Shown here: positions 36,659 to 45,320 of the stretch, in pieces
How the letters are laid out: every line of letters starts with the position of its first letter
Numbering within the stretch: position 1 is the stretch's first letter
Assembly: GCA_905188195.1 (NCBI GenBank)
Contig: CAJJKY010000002.1
Location: forward strand, 124,001-188,000
Reading direction: 5' to 3'
Origin: Streptococcus parasanguinis
GTDB taxonomy: Bacteria; Bacillota; Bacilli; Lactobacillales; Streptococcaceae
DNA length: 64,000 bases
Position numbers and translations under genes: made by a program
The notes under the pieces: model-generated
The model's database searches: none
What the model was told of the DNA's origin: nothing
Seen by the model: the letters and a program-made list of their open reading frames with translations, nothing else

Positions 36659-36916
36659 TCTGCAAAATAGTTTCATAAAATTTCCCCTTAGATTCAACTA
36701 TAAAAACACTAGCTAGTTATTTCTCCTGATCATATGGTTATCTCATTGCTAAACTACTGATACTATAGGGTTTCTAGAAGAGCAATAGTTGCCGGCACGG
36801 ATTTTATACTCAAATCCTTTAATATAAAAAGTTATTTGAACATAAAAGTTGTCATTTGTTGTTTCATATTATAAAATGAAAGAAGAATGAAAATATTTGA
36901 AAAAGGAATGAAAATT
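36659..36916 (+). promoter_or_regulatory. upstream region of the Ser-rich surface protein
   Basis: AT-rich 250-bp gap. A possible promoter is TTGTCA (36849-36854) with TATAAA (36870-36875), spacing 15. No ORF or repeat recognised. Confidence 0.4.
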
Positions 36917-37804
36917 ATGAAAAAGAACTTGACTAAATTCTTGTTACTTTCATCTATGCTTGGTGGAATGGCTGTTGCCTACCCAGTATCTGCGAATACA
37001 AAAGCTGCGATTTATGAGTACAAAAATGGTCAGCTAGACCTTGTTCAAAAACCAACATATGAAGGGTTCGAATCGAATCAGCTTTCTTTGAAATTGAAAA
37101 CAGGTCGTGTCGATGTAGTGGGAGCGCGTGAAGGCAAGAAAGAAAGTGCGCATGATGCAGGAGCCTACCAATTTGCATTGATCTACAAATCTGAAGGTGG
37201 CGAAGAAGAGACCGTTGCTAAAGGGCAAAATACAGCAGATGGGACCATCGCATTTGATGATGTGGATCTCTCTGGACTAAATTCTGGGACTGTTAAACTC
37301 TACATTCGTCAAACCACAAAGGATGATGGTCGTTTTAAACAGTTGGATAATGGAGAAGGGGAAGTAACAGTGTCCCTTGCTTACGATGGATCAGGACGCT
37401 TGATGGTGGATTCACTTGAAAGTTCAAACCCAATTTATCGTAATTTCATTGCAGGCTATAACGGTTCTGAGACAGGAGGATCCACTTCACCAAGTACAAC
37501 AAGCCCATCTTCAAGCTCAAGTAGCTCATCTTCTAGTTCAAGTAGCTCAAGTAGTTCGTCTTCAAGCTCAAGTAGCTCATCGAGCTCATCTTCAAGCAGC
37601 TCATCTTCAAGTTCCTCAAGTTCAACTTCTTCATCGAGCTCAAGCTCTTCTTCTAGTTCTTCCTCAAATTCAAGCGACTCAAGCAAATCTGTAGTTGGCC
37701 GTTTATTGCCAAAAACAGGTCAAGAAACAGGTGTCGTTTTGGCAACATTGGGCTTGCTCTCACTTGCAGGAATTGCTATTGTCTCCCTTCGCAAGAAATT
37801 TTAA
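36917..37804 (+). CDS. Ser-rich LPKTG cell-wall-anchored protein
   Basis: 295 residues with signal peptide (cleavage after SAN), a folded N-terminal domain of about 150 residues (beta-rich, IYEYKNGQLDLVQKPTYEG to MVDSLESSNPIYRNF), a Ser-rich stalk of about 70 residues, and LPKTG at about 264 with a hydrophobic tail and RKKF. The stalk is encoded by varied AGC/TCA/TCT codons, so protein composition appears to be selected. The domain is not one I recognise; adhesion or ligand display is a guess. Start 36917 has AAGGA 9 nt upstream; earlier in-frame ATGs (36887, 36908) lack a spaced SD. It sits between paralogues of the single-TM family. Confidence 0.85.
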   Translation: MKKNLTKFLLLSSMLGGMAVAYPVSANTKAAIYEYKNGQLDLVQKPTYEGFESNQLSLKLKTGRVDVVGAREGKKESAHDAGAYQFALIYKSEGGEEETVAKGQNTADGTIAFDDVDLSGLNSGTVKLYIRQTTKDDGRFKQLDNGEGEVTVSLAYDGSGRLMVDSLESSNPIYRNFIAGYNGSETGGSTSPSTTSPSSSSSSSSSSSSSSSSSSSSSSSSSSSSSSSSSSSSSSSTSSSSSSSSSSSSSNSSDSSKSVVGRLLPKTGQETGVVLATLGLLSLAGIAIVSLRKKF

Positions 37805-37818
37805 GATAAGCATCTAAA

Positions 37819-37846
37819 AGGTCGGATATCTCTCCGATCTTTTTTA
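37819..37846 (+). terminator. terminator of the Ser-rich protein gene
   Basis: AGGTCGGA pairs with TCCGATCT (one G-T pair), followed by TTTTT. Confidence 0.8.
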
Positions 37847-37922
37847 GTCCATCAAGACAGGAGTTGGTCCTTGCTTGGTTTTATGTTATAGTAGAAGAGA
37901 AGAATAAAAAGGAGAATTCGAA

Positions 37923-39011
37923 ATGTCCGAGAAAGATCAAGAACAATTTATGAAACATACTCCCGTAGAGGGTGCGCCTCAATTTGATGTGGCTGCGCCA
38001 GCCTTTGTCCCAAAAGAAGAAGCCGAAGACTTGGTCGTTCCAGAAGCTAGTGGTCTTTCAGTGACGGAGACGGAAGCAATGAAAGAAGAGGCAGACAAGC
38101 TAGCTATGTCAGAAGCAGTGGAGCTTCCAAAGGTGGATGAAGTGACTGTTGGAGAACATCCGGATGTAGTTGCCGCTCCCCAACCGACTCCTCCATTCCA
38201 GCCTGCGCCTCAAGCTCCTCAAAACATGGCAGCTGAACCAATTGGTCCGCAAACAGTGCCTGTTCCTGAGACACCTATTCCACAAGCTCCTCTTTCTCCT
38301 GTTGGAAGACCGATGGATACTGCAGACAAGAAGGCGATTCGTTTTGCCCTTGGGATTTTAGTTGGGCTTCTTATCGGTGGAGTCAGTGGTTATTTGATTG
38401 GTCATGCTAGCCCTAGCACGTCATCATCTAGAAAGCAGACTTCTTGGTCAGGTAACCAGTCTGGTTCGTCTTCCAATATCGATTTGGATCAATTGACCGC
38501 AGAAGACGCGGAAGTTGATTTTAGCTGGAAACAGTCTGATATCGAGCAACTTCAGTTTTTAACAGGAAGTGATGCTGGGGAGACTCCTGAGGAAATGATT
38601 GAAGCTTATGGGAAAGCTAGCTCCGTTCAATTTGAAAGTGGAGAATTGAAATTATTTTGGGATGATAACTCTTATAATAAAGAGGTCAAAGCGACTTACT
38701 CTAAGAAAGGGAAAGAATTCCAGCTTGTCAAATTTGAATTTAATCAATTTGGGAAAAATCTTACGGTTGAGGACAACTTTGCAGATGGATTCAAAGTTGG
38801 AAATAGTGAGACCGGTGCTGGAGGAACCTCTTACAAAGAGCTTTTAGAAAAATACGGTGATGCAGTCAATCTGACGGTGAGTTCATCTGATGATTCAGAC
38901 GAGATAGAATTGGTCATGGACTTCCAAAAGAAAAACGGGGACTATGTAGATTTGACCTTTATTCGCCAAGAAAATGGAGATTTTCTCTTGAGCAGTAAAG
39001 ACAGCTACTAA
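37923..39011 (+). CDS. single-TM protein of the clustered surface family (member 2)
   Basis: 362 residues. Long acidic then Pro-rich cytoplasmic N-terminus (about 1-138), TM helix FALGILVGLLIGGVSGYLIG, Ser-rich linker, then two extracellular modules: TPEEMIEAYGKASSVQF... and TSYKELLEKYGDAVNL..., each followed by three or four beta strands. The second module is the best match to the decayed copy at 35371. SD AAAGGAG. It ends with its own terminator. Function unknown; the modular pair and helix-strand order suggest protein binding outside the cell. Confidence 0.72.
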   Translation: MSEKDQEQFMKHTPVEGAPQFDVAAPAFVPKEEAEDLVVPEASGLSVTETEAMKEEADKLAMSEAVELPKVDEVTVGEHPDVVAAPQPTPPFQPAPQAPQNMAAEPIGPQTVPVPETPIPQAPLSPVGRPMDTADKKAIRFALGILVGLLIGGVSGYLIGHASPSTSSSRKQTSWSGNQSGSSSNIDLDQLTAEDAEVDFSWKQSDIEQLQFLTGSDAGETPEEMIEAYGKASSVQFESGELKLFWDDNSYNKEVKATYSKKGKEFQLVKFEFNQFGKNLTVEDNFADGFKVGNSETGAGGTSYKELLEKYGDAVNLTVSSSDDSDEIELVMDFQKKNGDYVDLTFIRQENGDFLLSSKDSY

Positions 39012-39027
39012 AAGGATCAGACAAGAA

Positions 39028-39049
39028 AGAGGCAAGCGCCTCTTTTTTG
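39028..39049 (+). terminator. terminator after family member 2
   Basis: AGAGGC pairs with GCCTCT around AAGC, followed by six T residues. Confidence 0.85.
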
Positions 39050-39127
39050 GGATAAGACGAGACAAATACGCTAATTTTCTATACAATAGAAAGAGTTTGA
39101 ATAGAAAGAGCATGAAGGATGGAAGAA

Positions 39128-39826
39128 ATGAAACAGTGGATAGAACATCATAAGCGGATCCTCCAAAAAGCTGCAAGTGCTTTGCTGGCTTTTATGGTTG
39201 GTGTTTGCTTGGTGTTTATGATTCATCCAGTGAAAACCTTGCCCAAAGATCGCTTGTTGAGTTTGTCTCGCATGCAAGAAGACAGCCAGCAATTTGTTGC
39301 GTCTTCTTCCAAAGAGCCGGCTTTAGAAGACTTGTTGTCATTGGACCTTGCAAGGGGAGAAGGAAAGACACAAAAAAATTGGGTGACTTTATCTGCATTC
39401 GTCAAAAAAATTGGAAAAGCAGCGAGTTTTACACAAGAAGATACGACTTTTGGAACGCAAGTCCAGCTAGGCTATGGGACTCCTGTGCAGGGGATTCATC
39501 CTTATACCATAGAATTTCAAAAGCAGGATGATACCTTTTATTTGAGCTCGATTCAAGGCTTTGCGCCCAAGTCGGCTCACTATCAGAGCAAAAAGAACTT
39601 AAAACTGGCAGATTTTACAGGCTATCAGACACTAGATGGAAAAAAGGAAAAGGGGACAGCAGTAGAAGATGTCTTGAAAAAATCAGGTCTTCCCAATTCT
39701 CTTAGTTTGACCTCTGAAAAGGACAAGCAAGTCCTAGCCCTGTCTTATCAGGTGACAGATGGACTGGTCTCTTTAACCTTTGAACGTGACCATAGTGGTC
39801 AGTATCGTTTGACGAAGAAGGGGTGA
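39128..39826 (+). CDS. single-TM protein of the clustered surface family (member 3)
   Basis: 232 residues with a very short cytoplasmic N-terminus (MKQWIEHHKRIL), an uncleaved TM segment (ALLAFMVGVCLVFMI) and two extracellular modules (WVTLSAFVKKIGKAASF... and TAVEDVLKKSGLPNSL...). The start at 39128 is chosen over 39119 because AAGGA lies 8 nt upstream. It heads a run of four closely spaced family genes (39.1-42.7 kb) with no terminators between them, so they are probably one operon. The next start lies 5 bp after its stop. Function unknown. Confidence 0.7.
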   Translation: MKQWIEHHKRILQKAASALLAFMVGVCLVFMIHPVKTLPKDRLLSLSRMQEDSQQFVASSSKEPALEDLLSLDLARGEGKTQKNWVTLSAFVKKIGKAASFTQEDTTFGTQVQLGYGTPVQGIHPYTIEFQKQDDTFYLSSIQGFAPKSAHYQSKKNLKLADFTGYQTLDGKKEKGTAVEDVLKKSGLPNSLSLTSEKDKQVLALSYQVTDGLVSLTFERDHSGQYRLTKKG

Positions 39827-39831
39827 AGCAG

Positions 39832-40521
39832 ATGATCGAGTGGATGAAAAAGAATCGAAAAGAGCTCTTGCTGCCGTTTTTGTGTTTTGTTTTAGGATTG
39901 TTACTTGCGATTGCAAGCATCCAGGTGCAGGAGCAGGGAACCGATACCAAGGAGGACCAAACACTGACTCATTTCCAGCCAAAGGATTACAAGAATTTGG
40001 TCAGCAAGGAACAAGAAATCAAACAGTTTAAATGGACCATCGAAGCTGTGGCGAATTTAAAAGTTCGTCTCAAGCAGAGTCAGCAACCAGGAACCCGCTT
40101 GGAAACAGTTGTGACGGAATGGGGAAAAGCCCAAAAAGTTAAGTATACAAAGACAGCTCAAGGAGAAAAAACCGTTCTTGTCTTGACTTATGCAGCTAAG
40201 CAAACCGATCAGGGCAAGAAAAGTGTAACCTTGTGGTTTGAACAGGAAAAAGACCAGGGGTATCGCTTGACGACAGTGGATGCGACGAATTTGTTGGACG
40301 CAAAAGAGAAGACAAGCAGTGAGAAAGAAATCACTACTGAAAAAGAGAAAAAAGGTACAGAATTCGCCCAGCTCATTAAGCAACTAGGAAATCCTCAACG
40401 CTTGGTCTGGGGGGAAATGCCAGATGGCGGAATGGGCTATCGCGCGACTTACCAGGTGCCAGGGCAGCCAGAAGTGGTGATGGAATTCAAGAAAAAAGCC
40501 AAGAAATTGGTGTTGGTATAA
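39832..40521 (+). CDS. single-TM protein of the clustered surface family (member 4)
   Basis: 229 residues: short N-terminus rich in Lys, TM segment LLLPFLCFVLGLLLAIA, then two extracellular modules containing RLETVVTEWGKAQKV and TEFAQLIKQLGNPQRLVWG, the latter ending in a beta strand and a Lys-rich tail. ATG 39832 has AAGGGG 8 nt upstream; the GTG at 39823 overlaps member 3. Same operon as its neighbours. Similarity to member 3 in length and layout suggests a tandem duplication that has diverged. Confidence 0.7.
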   Translation: MIEWMKKNRKELLLPFLCFVLGLLLAIASIQVQEQGTDTKEDQTLTHFQPKDYKNLVSKEQEIKQFKWTIEAVANLKVRLKQSQQPGTRLETVVTEWGKAQKVKYTKTAQGEKTVLVLTYAAKQTDQGKKSVTLWFEQEKDQGYRLTTVDATNLLDAKEKTSSEKEITTEKEKKGTEFAQLIKQLGNPQRLVWGEMPDGGMGYRATYQVPGQPEVVMEFKKKAKKLVLV

Positions 40522-40535
40522 GAAAGGAGACATCA

Positions 40536-41441
40536 TTGGACGATCAACGGACAGACATCAAGGCAGCTTCCTCTCACCAGGGTGGAAGCCGCTTGATTTC
40601 AGAAGCCGATCTGGCTTCAATAGGGATGGACAATCATCAGGATACTAGAAGCCATTCAGATACGATGGAGTCTTCCCCTTCTTCCTCAAAAGAGGGGATT
40701 GGTTCGCTTTTGCGATTTTTTGGGTGGTTCGCCTTGTTTATGGCTTTTGTGTTTGTGCTTCAAAACGAAGTTAATAAAAGCTCTTCTTCATCTTCTTCGA
40801 GTGAGGGGATCAATGGTTTATCACGTGATGGTATCAGAACGGAATATCTGACCAGTGAAAATAGTTCTTATATCGCCTCAGCTAATGAATTTCAATTTCA
40901 GCCAACCTATGAAAAGGCTATGTCTCTCATTCCTAATTTTGCAGTGGAAGAAAAAAAGACCTCTTTTGGGACGGTAGACCCACAAGATGTCGTTGCAGCA
41001 TTAGGTAAAGCGAGGAGTGGGGAAGCAACCTATAGTGGTAGCAGTTCTAGTCCCTTTTTGTTGACCTTAGATTACCAATCAAAGGATGCAGATGGGAAGG
41101 TTCTTCTTGAAAAAACAGGTGCCTTTTACAGGATCTCTCTTTTAAGTTTGAAACACTTAAAAAGTGACCGATTTGCGAATAAGAATGGGAGCTTGATGAA
41201 GGACGATTTTGCCACTATCAAGGTCGGAATGCCTTATTTAGACCTACTCAATACGGTAGGGATTCCGGATGAAATATATGTATCTGGGCTTTTAGGTTAC
41301 GGGGAAGCGCCTTCCTTTACCTATCGATTATCGGATTCTCAAACGGTTCAAATCCATTTTGATAGCCGGCAAACCATAAAGGATATCAAATCGAAAGAGG
41401 TAGCGACCACACCAGCTTCCTCTACATCTACAGCACAGTAA
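40536..41441 (+). CDS. single-TM protein of the clustered surface family (member 5)
   Basis: 301 residues from the TTG at 40536 (SD AAAGGAG, 6 nt). Just after the start it carries the cytoplasmic motif HQGGSRLISEADLASIG, shared almost unchanged with member 6. A TM helix (LFGWFALFMAFVFVLQ region, about 65-80) and Ser-rich linker follow, then two modules: FQPTYEKAMSLIP...QDVVAALGKA and FATIKVGMPYLDLLNTVGIP. The second strongly resembles the SmpA/BLIP opening helix. No ATG start is available nearby, and the N-terminus is about 100 residues shorter than in member 6. Confidence 0.7.
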   Translation: MDDQRTDIKAASSHQGGSRLISEADLASIGMDNHQDTRSHSDTMESSPSSSKEGIGSLLRFFGWFALFMAFVFVLQNEVNKSSSSSSSSEGINGLSRDGIRTEYLTSENSSYIASANEFQFQPTYEKAMSLIPNFAVEEKKTSFGTVDPQDVVAALGKARSGEATYSGSSSSPFLLTLDYQSKDADGKVLLEKTGAFYRISLLSLKHLKSDRFANKNGSLMKDDFATIKVGMPYLDLLNTVGIPDEIYVSGLLGYGEAPSFTYRLSDSQTVQIHFDSRQTIKDIKSKEVATTPASSTSTAQ

Positions 41442-41479
41442 AAAATCAGCCGAAGCATTTTAAATAAAAGGAGAGGACA

Positions 41480-42721
41480 ATGGGAAATAAAGACTGGTCG
41501 CATCTACGAAATGAGCACCAGAGTCGGTTTTCGAAAGGCCAGCCGAAAGAAGCACCCTTAGAAAAAGGAAGTCCTGAGAAGCTAGAAGATACGCTCGCAA
41601 AAGAGCCAGAAGTGGTAGAAGTCCCTGCTTTTCAGGAAGAGGTGAAACAAGAAGAGGAACGAAAAGACGAACCAGCGATTGGTGTGAAGGAGGAATCGTA
41701 TGATCCAAAGGAAGGCTCATTTGCTACACCTGAAGACGAATCAGCTCAGGTCGTTCTTGCTACACCACTAACAGAAGAAGAAAGGTCAGAAACACCAGCA
41801 CAAGATACAATAGGGCAGTCTCCTTCAGCTGAGAAAAAAGTAGAGCACCAGGGTGGGAGCCGCTTGATTTCAGAAGCTGACCTGGCTTCAATAGGGGGAG
41901 GCAGGCATTCAGAACCAAGACAAACGGTACTAGACTCCCAATCGGATAGGGCGAAAACCTACTCTCCTTCCTCTAATAGTGGAGGGTCTTCGCTGGCAGC
42001 CTTTTTTGGATTATTGGCCATGCTGGGATTATTTGCCTATCTAGCTTCAGGAGGTATCCATAGTGAGGAACATCCTTCTTCTACTACTAGTGAATACGGA
42101 AGTCCTGGCCGGTCTTATGGAACCAGAAAGGAAACCTTGAAGAGTGGTACGAGTACCTTGATTGCACCGGAAGGTGAATTTCAGTTTCAAGTGACCTATG
42201 AGAAGGCGATTTCCCTGATTCCTGGTTTAAGTGAGGGGGATCAAGGTCGTACCTCTTCAACTTATCTGTCTCCGCAGGATGTGGTAGCTGTACTGGGCAA
42301 GGCTAGTAGTGGGGAAGAAACCTACCAAGAGGGTAGTGTCGGTCCTTTCATGACAAGCTTGGATTATGAGGTTGAAGGATCCCCTTCTTCTGTATCTGTT
42401 TTGCTTTCAAATATGATTAGTAGCCGTCTATCTTCTCTTAATTTTGAGAACTTAAACAGTGAGCGATTAGCCAATAAAAATGGCAGTTTGAATAGAGAGG
42501 ATTTTGCCAATATTAAAATAGGAACCAGCTATGCAGATCTTGTGAATACAGTCGGAATTCCTAGCCGTGTTTCTTGGTCGAGTATGATGAGTTCAGAGTC
42601 CTTCTTAATCTTTTACTATAAACTTTCTGATTCGCACTCAGTCATTATTCACTTTGGAAGCAATCGCACCATCAGTGAAATGACAGGCCTGGAGGATCAG
42701 GCTACAACCACGTCGCCTTAG
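41480..42721 (+). CDS. single-TM protein of the clustered surface family (member 6)
   Basis: 413 residues. A long, acidic, disordered cytoplasmic N-terminus (about 1-120) leads to the motif HQGGSRLISEADLASIG (about 125-141), then a TM helix (LAAFFGLLAMLGLFAYLA), Ser/Gly linker, and two extracellular modules close to those of member 5 (FQVTYEKAISLIPG...QDVVAVLGKASSGEETY and FANIKIGTSYADLVNTVGIPSRV). SD AAAGGAG. Last gene of the 39.1-42.7 kb operon. The conservation of a cytoplasmic motif as strong as that of the outer domain points to an intracellular partner. Confidence 0.72.
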   Translation: MGNKDWSHLRNEHQSRFSKGQPKEAPLEKGSPEKLEDTLAKEPEVVEVPAFQEEVKQEEERKDEPAIGVKEESYDPKEGSFATPEDESAQVVLATPLTEEERSETPAQDTIGQSPSAEKKVEHQGGSRLISEADLASIGGGRHSEPRQTVLDSQSDRAKTYSPSSNSGGSSLAAFFGLLAMLGLFAYLASGGIHSEEHPSSTTSEYGSPGRSYGTRKETLKSGTSTLIAPEGEFQFQVTYEKAISLIPGLSEGDQGRTSSTYLSPQDVVAVLGKASSGEETYQEGSVGPFMTSLDYEVEGSPSSVSVLLSNMISSRLSSLNFENLNSERLANKNGSLNREDFANIKIGTSYADLVNTVGIPSRVSWSSMMSSESFLIFYYKLSDSHSVIIHFGSNRTISEMTGLEDQATTTSP

Positions 42722-42742
42722 GTGTTCATCTCTTTGGGTTTG

Positions 42743-42751
42743 TGGTATAAT
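42743..42751 (+). promoter_or_regulatory. extended -10 promoter of dapH
   Basis: TGGTATAAT (TG-N-TATAAT) lies 35 bp before the dapH start, directly behind member 6. No good -35 is visible. Confidence 0.6.
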
Positions 42752-42786
42752 ATGGATACCTTTAATTGAAATGAATGGAGAATCTC

Positions 42787-43485
42787 ATGACTGCACAAAA
42801 AATGTCTGCTCAAGAAATTATCGCTTTTATTGGAAATGCAGAAAAGAAAACAAATGTGAAAGTAACCTTTGAAGGGGAATTGGCAACAGCTGTTCCTGCT
42901 TCTGTTACCAAGCTTGGCAATGTTTTGTTCGGTGACTGGAAAGATATCGAGCCCCTTCTTGCCAACTTGACAGAGAACAAGGATTATGTGGTCGAACAAG
43001 ATGGTCGTAATTCAGCTGTTCCCTTGCTGGATAAGCGCTATCTAAATGCGCGTATCGAACCAGGTGCTATTATCCGTGACCAAGTGACCATCGAAGACAA
43101 TGCTGTCGTGATGATGGGGGCTGTCATTAATATTGGTGCTGAAATCGGTGCAGGAACTATGATTGATATGGGGGCTATCCTTGGTGGTCGTGCAACAGTT
43201 GGTAAAAACAGCCACATCGGTGCAGGTGCCGTTCTTGCGGGTGTCATTGAGCCAGCTTCTGCTGAGCCTGTTCGGATCGGTGACAATGTCTTGGTCGGTG
43301 CCAATGCAGTTGTGATTGAAGGGGTTCAAGTAGGGAACGGTTCAGTTGTTGCCGCTGGAGCTATCGTTACTCAAGATGTTCCTGAAAATGTGGTCGTAGC
43401 TGGTGTCCCAGCTCGCATCATCAAGGAAATCGACGAAAAAACACAACAAAAAACAGCACTCGAAGACGCCTTGCGTAATTTGTAA
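42787..43485 (+). CDS. dapH: 2,3,4,5-tetrahydropyridine-2,6-dicarboxylate N-acetyltransferase
   Basis: 232-residue left-handed beta-helix acyltransferase of the acetyl branch of lysine/diaminopimelate synthesis. Streptococci use lysine in peptidoglycan. Hexapeptide repeats run from about residue 90 (IGAEIGAGTMIDMGAILGG and following). The start at 42787 is preferred over 42775, which would lack a spaced SD; GGAG lies 7 nt before 42787. The next gene encodes the deacetylase of the same pathway, 53 bp downstream. Confidence 0.93.
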   Translation: MTAQKMSAQEIIAFIGNAEKKTNVKVTFEGELATAVPASVTKLGNVLFGDWKDIEPLLANLTENKDYVVEQDGRNSAVPLLDKRYLNARIEPGAIIRDQVTIEDNAVVMMGAVINIGAEIGAGTMIDMGAILGGRATVGKNSHIGAGAVLAGVIEPASAEPVRIGDNVLVGANAVVIEGVQVGNGSVVAAGAIVTQDVPENVVVAGVPARIIKEIDEKTQQKTALEDALRNL

Positions 43486-43496
43486 GATATGAATGG

Positions 43497-43516
43497 TAGA
43501 GGCCGCAAGGCCTCTA
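43497..43516 (+). terminator. weak hairpin between dapH and the deacetylase gene
   Basis: TAGAGGCC pairs with GGCCTCTA around GCAA. Only TTCT follows, so read-through is likely. Confidence 0.5.
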
Positions 43517-43538
43517 TTCTAATAGAAAGAAGACGACG

Positions 43539-44672
43539 ATGACATTGGATTTAATCAAAATCAGACGGGATTTGCACCAAATCCCTGAAATTGGCTTGGA
43601 AGAATTTGAAACCCAAGCCTACCTCTTAGAGCGAATCGCAGAGATCACAGCGGGCAAGGACTTTGTAGAGCAACGGACTTGGCGGACCGGGATCCTGGTT
43701 TATCTCCATGGGGCTGCACCTGAAAAAACGATCGGCTGGCGGACGGATATCGATGGCTTACCGATTGTGGAACAAACGGGCCTTGATTTTGCCTCTAAGC
43801 ACGAAGGACGGATGCATGCTTGTGGTCACGATATGCACATGACGACAGCCCTTGGACTTTTGGATCAACTGGTCCAAGTACAACCAAAAAATAACCTGCT
43901 CTTTCTCTTCCAACCAGCTGAAGAAAACGAAGCTGGTGGGATGCTCATGTATAAGGACAATGCTTTTGGCGACTGGCTCCCTGATGAATTTTATGGTCTG
44001 CATGTGCGCCCTGATTTGAAGGTGGGGGACATTGCGACCAATACGGGTACCCTTTTTGCGGGGACCTGTGAAGTCAAGATCACCTTTACAGGAAAGGGAG
44101 GGCATGCGGCCTTTCCACATGAGGCCAATGACGCTCTTGTAGCGGCCTCTTACTTCATTACCCAAGTCCAATCGGTCGTGAGTCGAAATGTCGATCCGAT
44201 TGAAGGGGCTGTGGTGACCTTTGGTTCCATGCATGCAGGGACAACCAATAATGTGATCGCTGAGACAGCCTTCCTTCATGGGACCATTCGGACCTTGACC
44301 ATGGAGATGAATCTTTTGACTCAAAAACGGGTCAAAGCCATTGCAGAAGGAGTTGCAGCAGCCTTTGATGTGAAATTGGACCTGGAACTCAAGCAAGGAG
44401 GCTACCTGCCTGTGGAAAACCAACCAGAATTGGCCAAAGAACTCATGGACTTTTTCACAGCTGAGGAAGACGTGAACCTGATTGATATTCTGCCTGCGAT
44501 GACAGGAGAAGACTTCGGCTTTCTCTTGAGCAAGGTCCCCGGTGTCATGTTCTGGTTGGGGATTGATACCCCTTATGCCTTGCACCATCCAAAGATGAGC
44601 CCCAATGAGGCCGCCCTTCCCTTTGCTGTGGAAAACATTGGTAAATTTTTGAAAATGAAGGCTAACCAATAA
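43539..44672 (+). CDS. N-acetyldiaminopimelate deacetylase (M20 family)
   Basis: 377-residue metal-dependent amidohydrolase of the M20D group. Metal and catalytic motifs include RTDIDGLP, HACGHDMHMT and PAEENEAGG with the catalytic Glu pair, plus GKGGHAAFPH in the lid domain and a late His in YALHHPKM. In isolation it could be read as an aminoacylase or hippurate hydrolase, but its place directly behind dapH assigns it to the acetyl-DAP pathway. It ends with a clear terminator. Confidence 0.9.
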   Translation: MTLDLIKIRRDLHQIPEIGLEEFETQAYLLERIAEITAGKDFVEQRTWRTGILVYLHGAAPEKTIGWRTDIDGLPIVEQTGLDFASKHEGRMHACGHDMHMTTALGLLDQLVQVQPKNNLLFLFQPAEENEAGGMLMYKDNAFGDWLPDEFYGLHVRPDLKVGDIATNTGTLFAGTCEVKITFTGKGGHAAFPHEANDALVAASYFITQVQSVVSRNVDPIEGAVVTFGSMHAGTTNNVIAETAFLHGTIRTLTMEMNLLTQKRVKAIAEGVAAAFDVKLDLELKQGGYLPVENQPELAKELMDFFTAEEDVNLIDILPAMTGEDFGFLLSKVPGVMFWLGIDTPYALHHPKMSPNEAALPFAVENIGKFLKMKANQ

Positions 44673-44681
44673 TGGATTGAT

Positions 44682-44709
44682 TCAACTCCGTCTGGAGTTG
44701 GATTTTTTC
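44682..44709 (+). terminator. terminator of the dapH-deacetylase unit
   Basis: CAACTCC pairs with GGAGTTG, followed by GATTTTTT. Confidence 0.85.
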
Positions 44710-44780
44710 TTTGTTGTATAAAAACTGTTCGGATCTTTCCTAAAAAATGATACAATAAAAGCTAGACAAAAGGAGTAGGC

Positions 44781-45320
44781 ATGAAGAAAACACTACGAAA
44801 AGAAACCATTGCAGCCATGAAACAGTTGCCAGAATCCGTGAAAACTCAAGCAGATGAAGAGCTGACTCAGCGCCTCTTGGAGCTACCAGCTTTTCAGGAG
44901 GCAAAGACCCTTGCGACCTATCTGTCTTTTGACCATGAAGTTTCCACAGCTGGCTTGATCCAAGCAGCTCTTCAATTTGGGAAACGCGTCTGTGTTCCCC
45001 GTACCTACCCACAAGGGCGAATGGAATTTGTGGAATACGATCCTGACATTTTGGAAAAGACACGCTTTGGTTTGTTGGAGCCCAATGAAAAAGGAAATCT
45101 TGTGGATCAGTCAGAGATTGACCTGATCCATGTACCAGGCGTGGTCTTCCAGTCAAAAGGCTACCGAATTGGCTATGGTGGTGGCTATTATGATCGTTAT
45201 TTGGAAGATTTTACTGGAAAAACGGTAAGTACGATTTATTCCATTCAGCAGAAGGAGTTCCAGCCAGAGGTTTTTGATCAGGCAGTTCAGGAGGTACTAG
45301 TCTATGAAGTTACTCTTTGA
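44781..45320 (+). CDS. 5-formyltetrahydrofolate cyclo-ligase
   Basis: 179-residue enzyme that returns 5-formyl-THF to the folate pool as 5,10-methenyl-THF using ATP. It has the N-terminal basic start (KKTLRKETIAAMK), FDHEVST, and the C-terminal signature GYRIGYGGGYYDRYL that forms the ATP site. SD AAAGGAG. Its last 17 bp overlap the rhomboid gene, so the two are co-translated. The functional link between them is not evident and the pairing is probably historical. Confidence 0.93.
   Translation: MKKTLRKETIAAMKQLPESVKTQADEELTQRLLELPAFQEAKTLATYLSFDHEVSTAGLIQAALQFGKRVCVPRTYPQGRMEFVEYDPDILEKTRFGLLEPNEKGNLVDQSEIDLIHVPGVVFQSKGYRIGYGGGYYDRYLEDFTGKTVSTIYSIQQKEFQPEVFDQAVQEVLVYEVTL

Noticed and set aside
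37495..37690. CRISPR-like direct repeats
   Set aside because: The Ser and Thr codon repeats are in-frame coding tandem repeats without unique spacers; no cas genes are present.
37416..37694. Overlapping ORFs on both strands in the Ser repeat (Gln/Val/Leu-rich and Glu/Leu-rich)
   Set aside because: Low-complexity shadows of the AGC/TCA repeat; only the LPKTG frame has a signal peptide and anchor.
43758..44669. 303-residue minus-strand ORF opposite the M20 deacetylase
   Set aside because: Full antisense shadow of a well-supported enzyme gene; no SD or recognisable domain.
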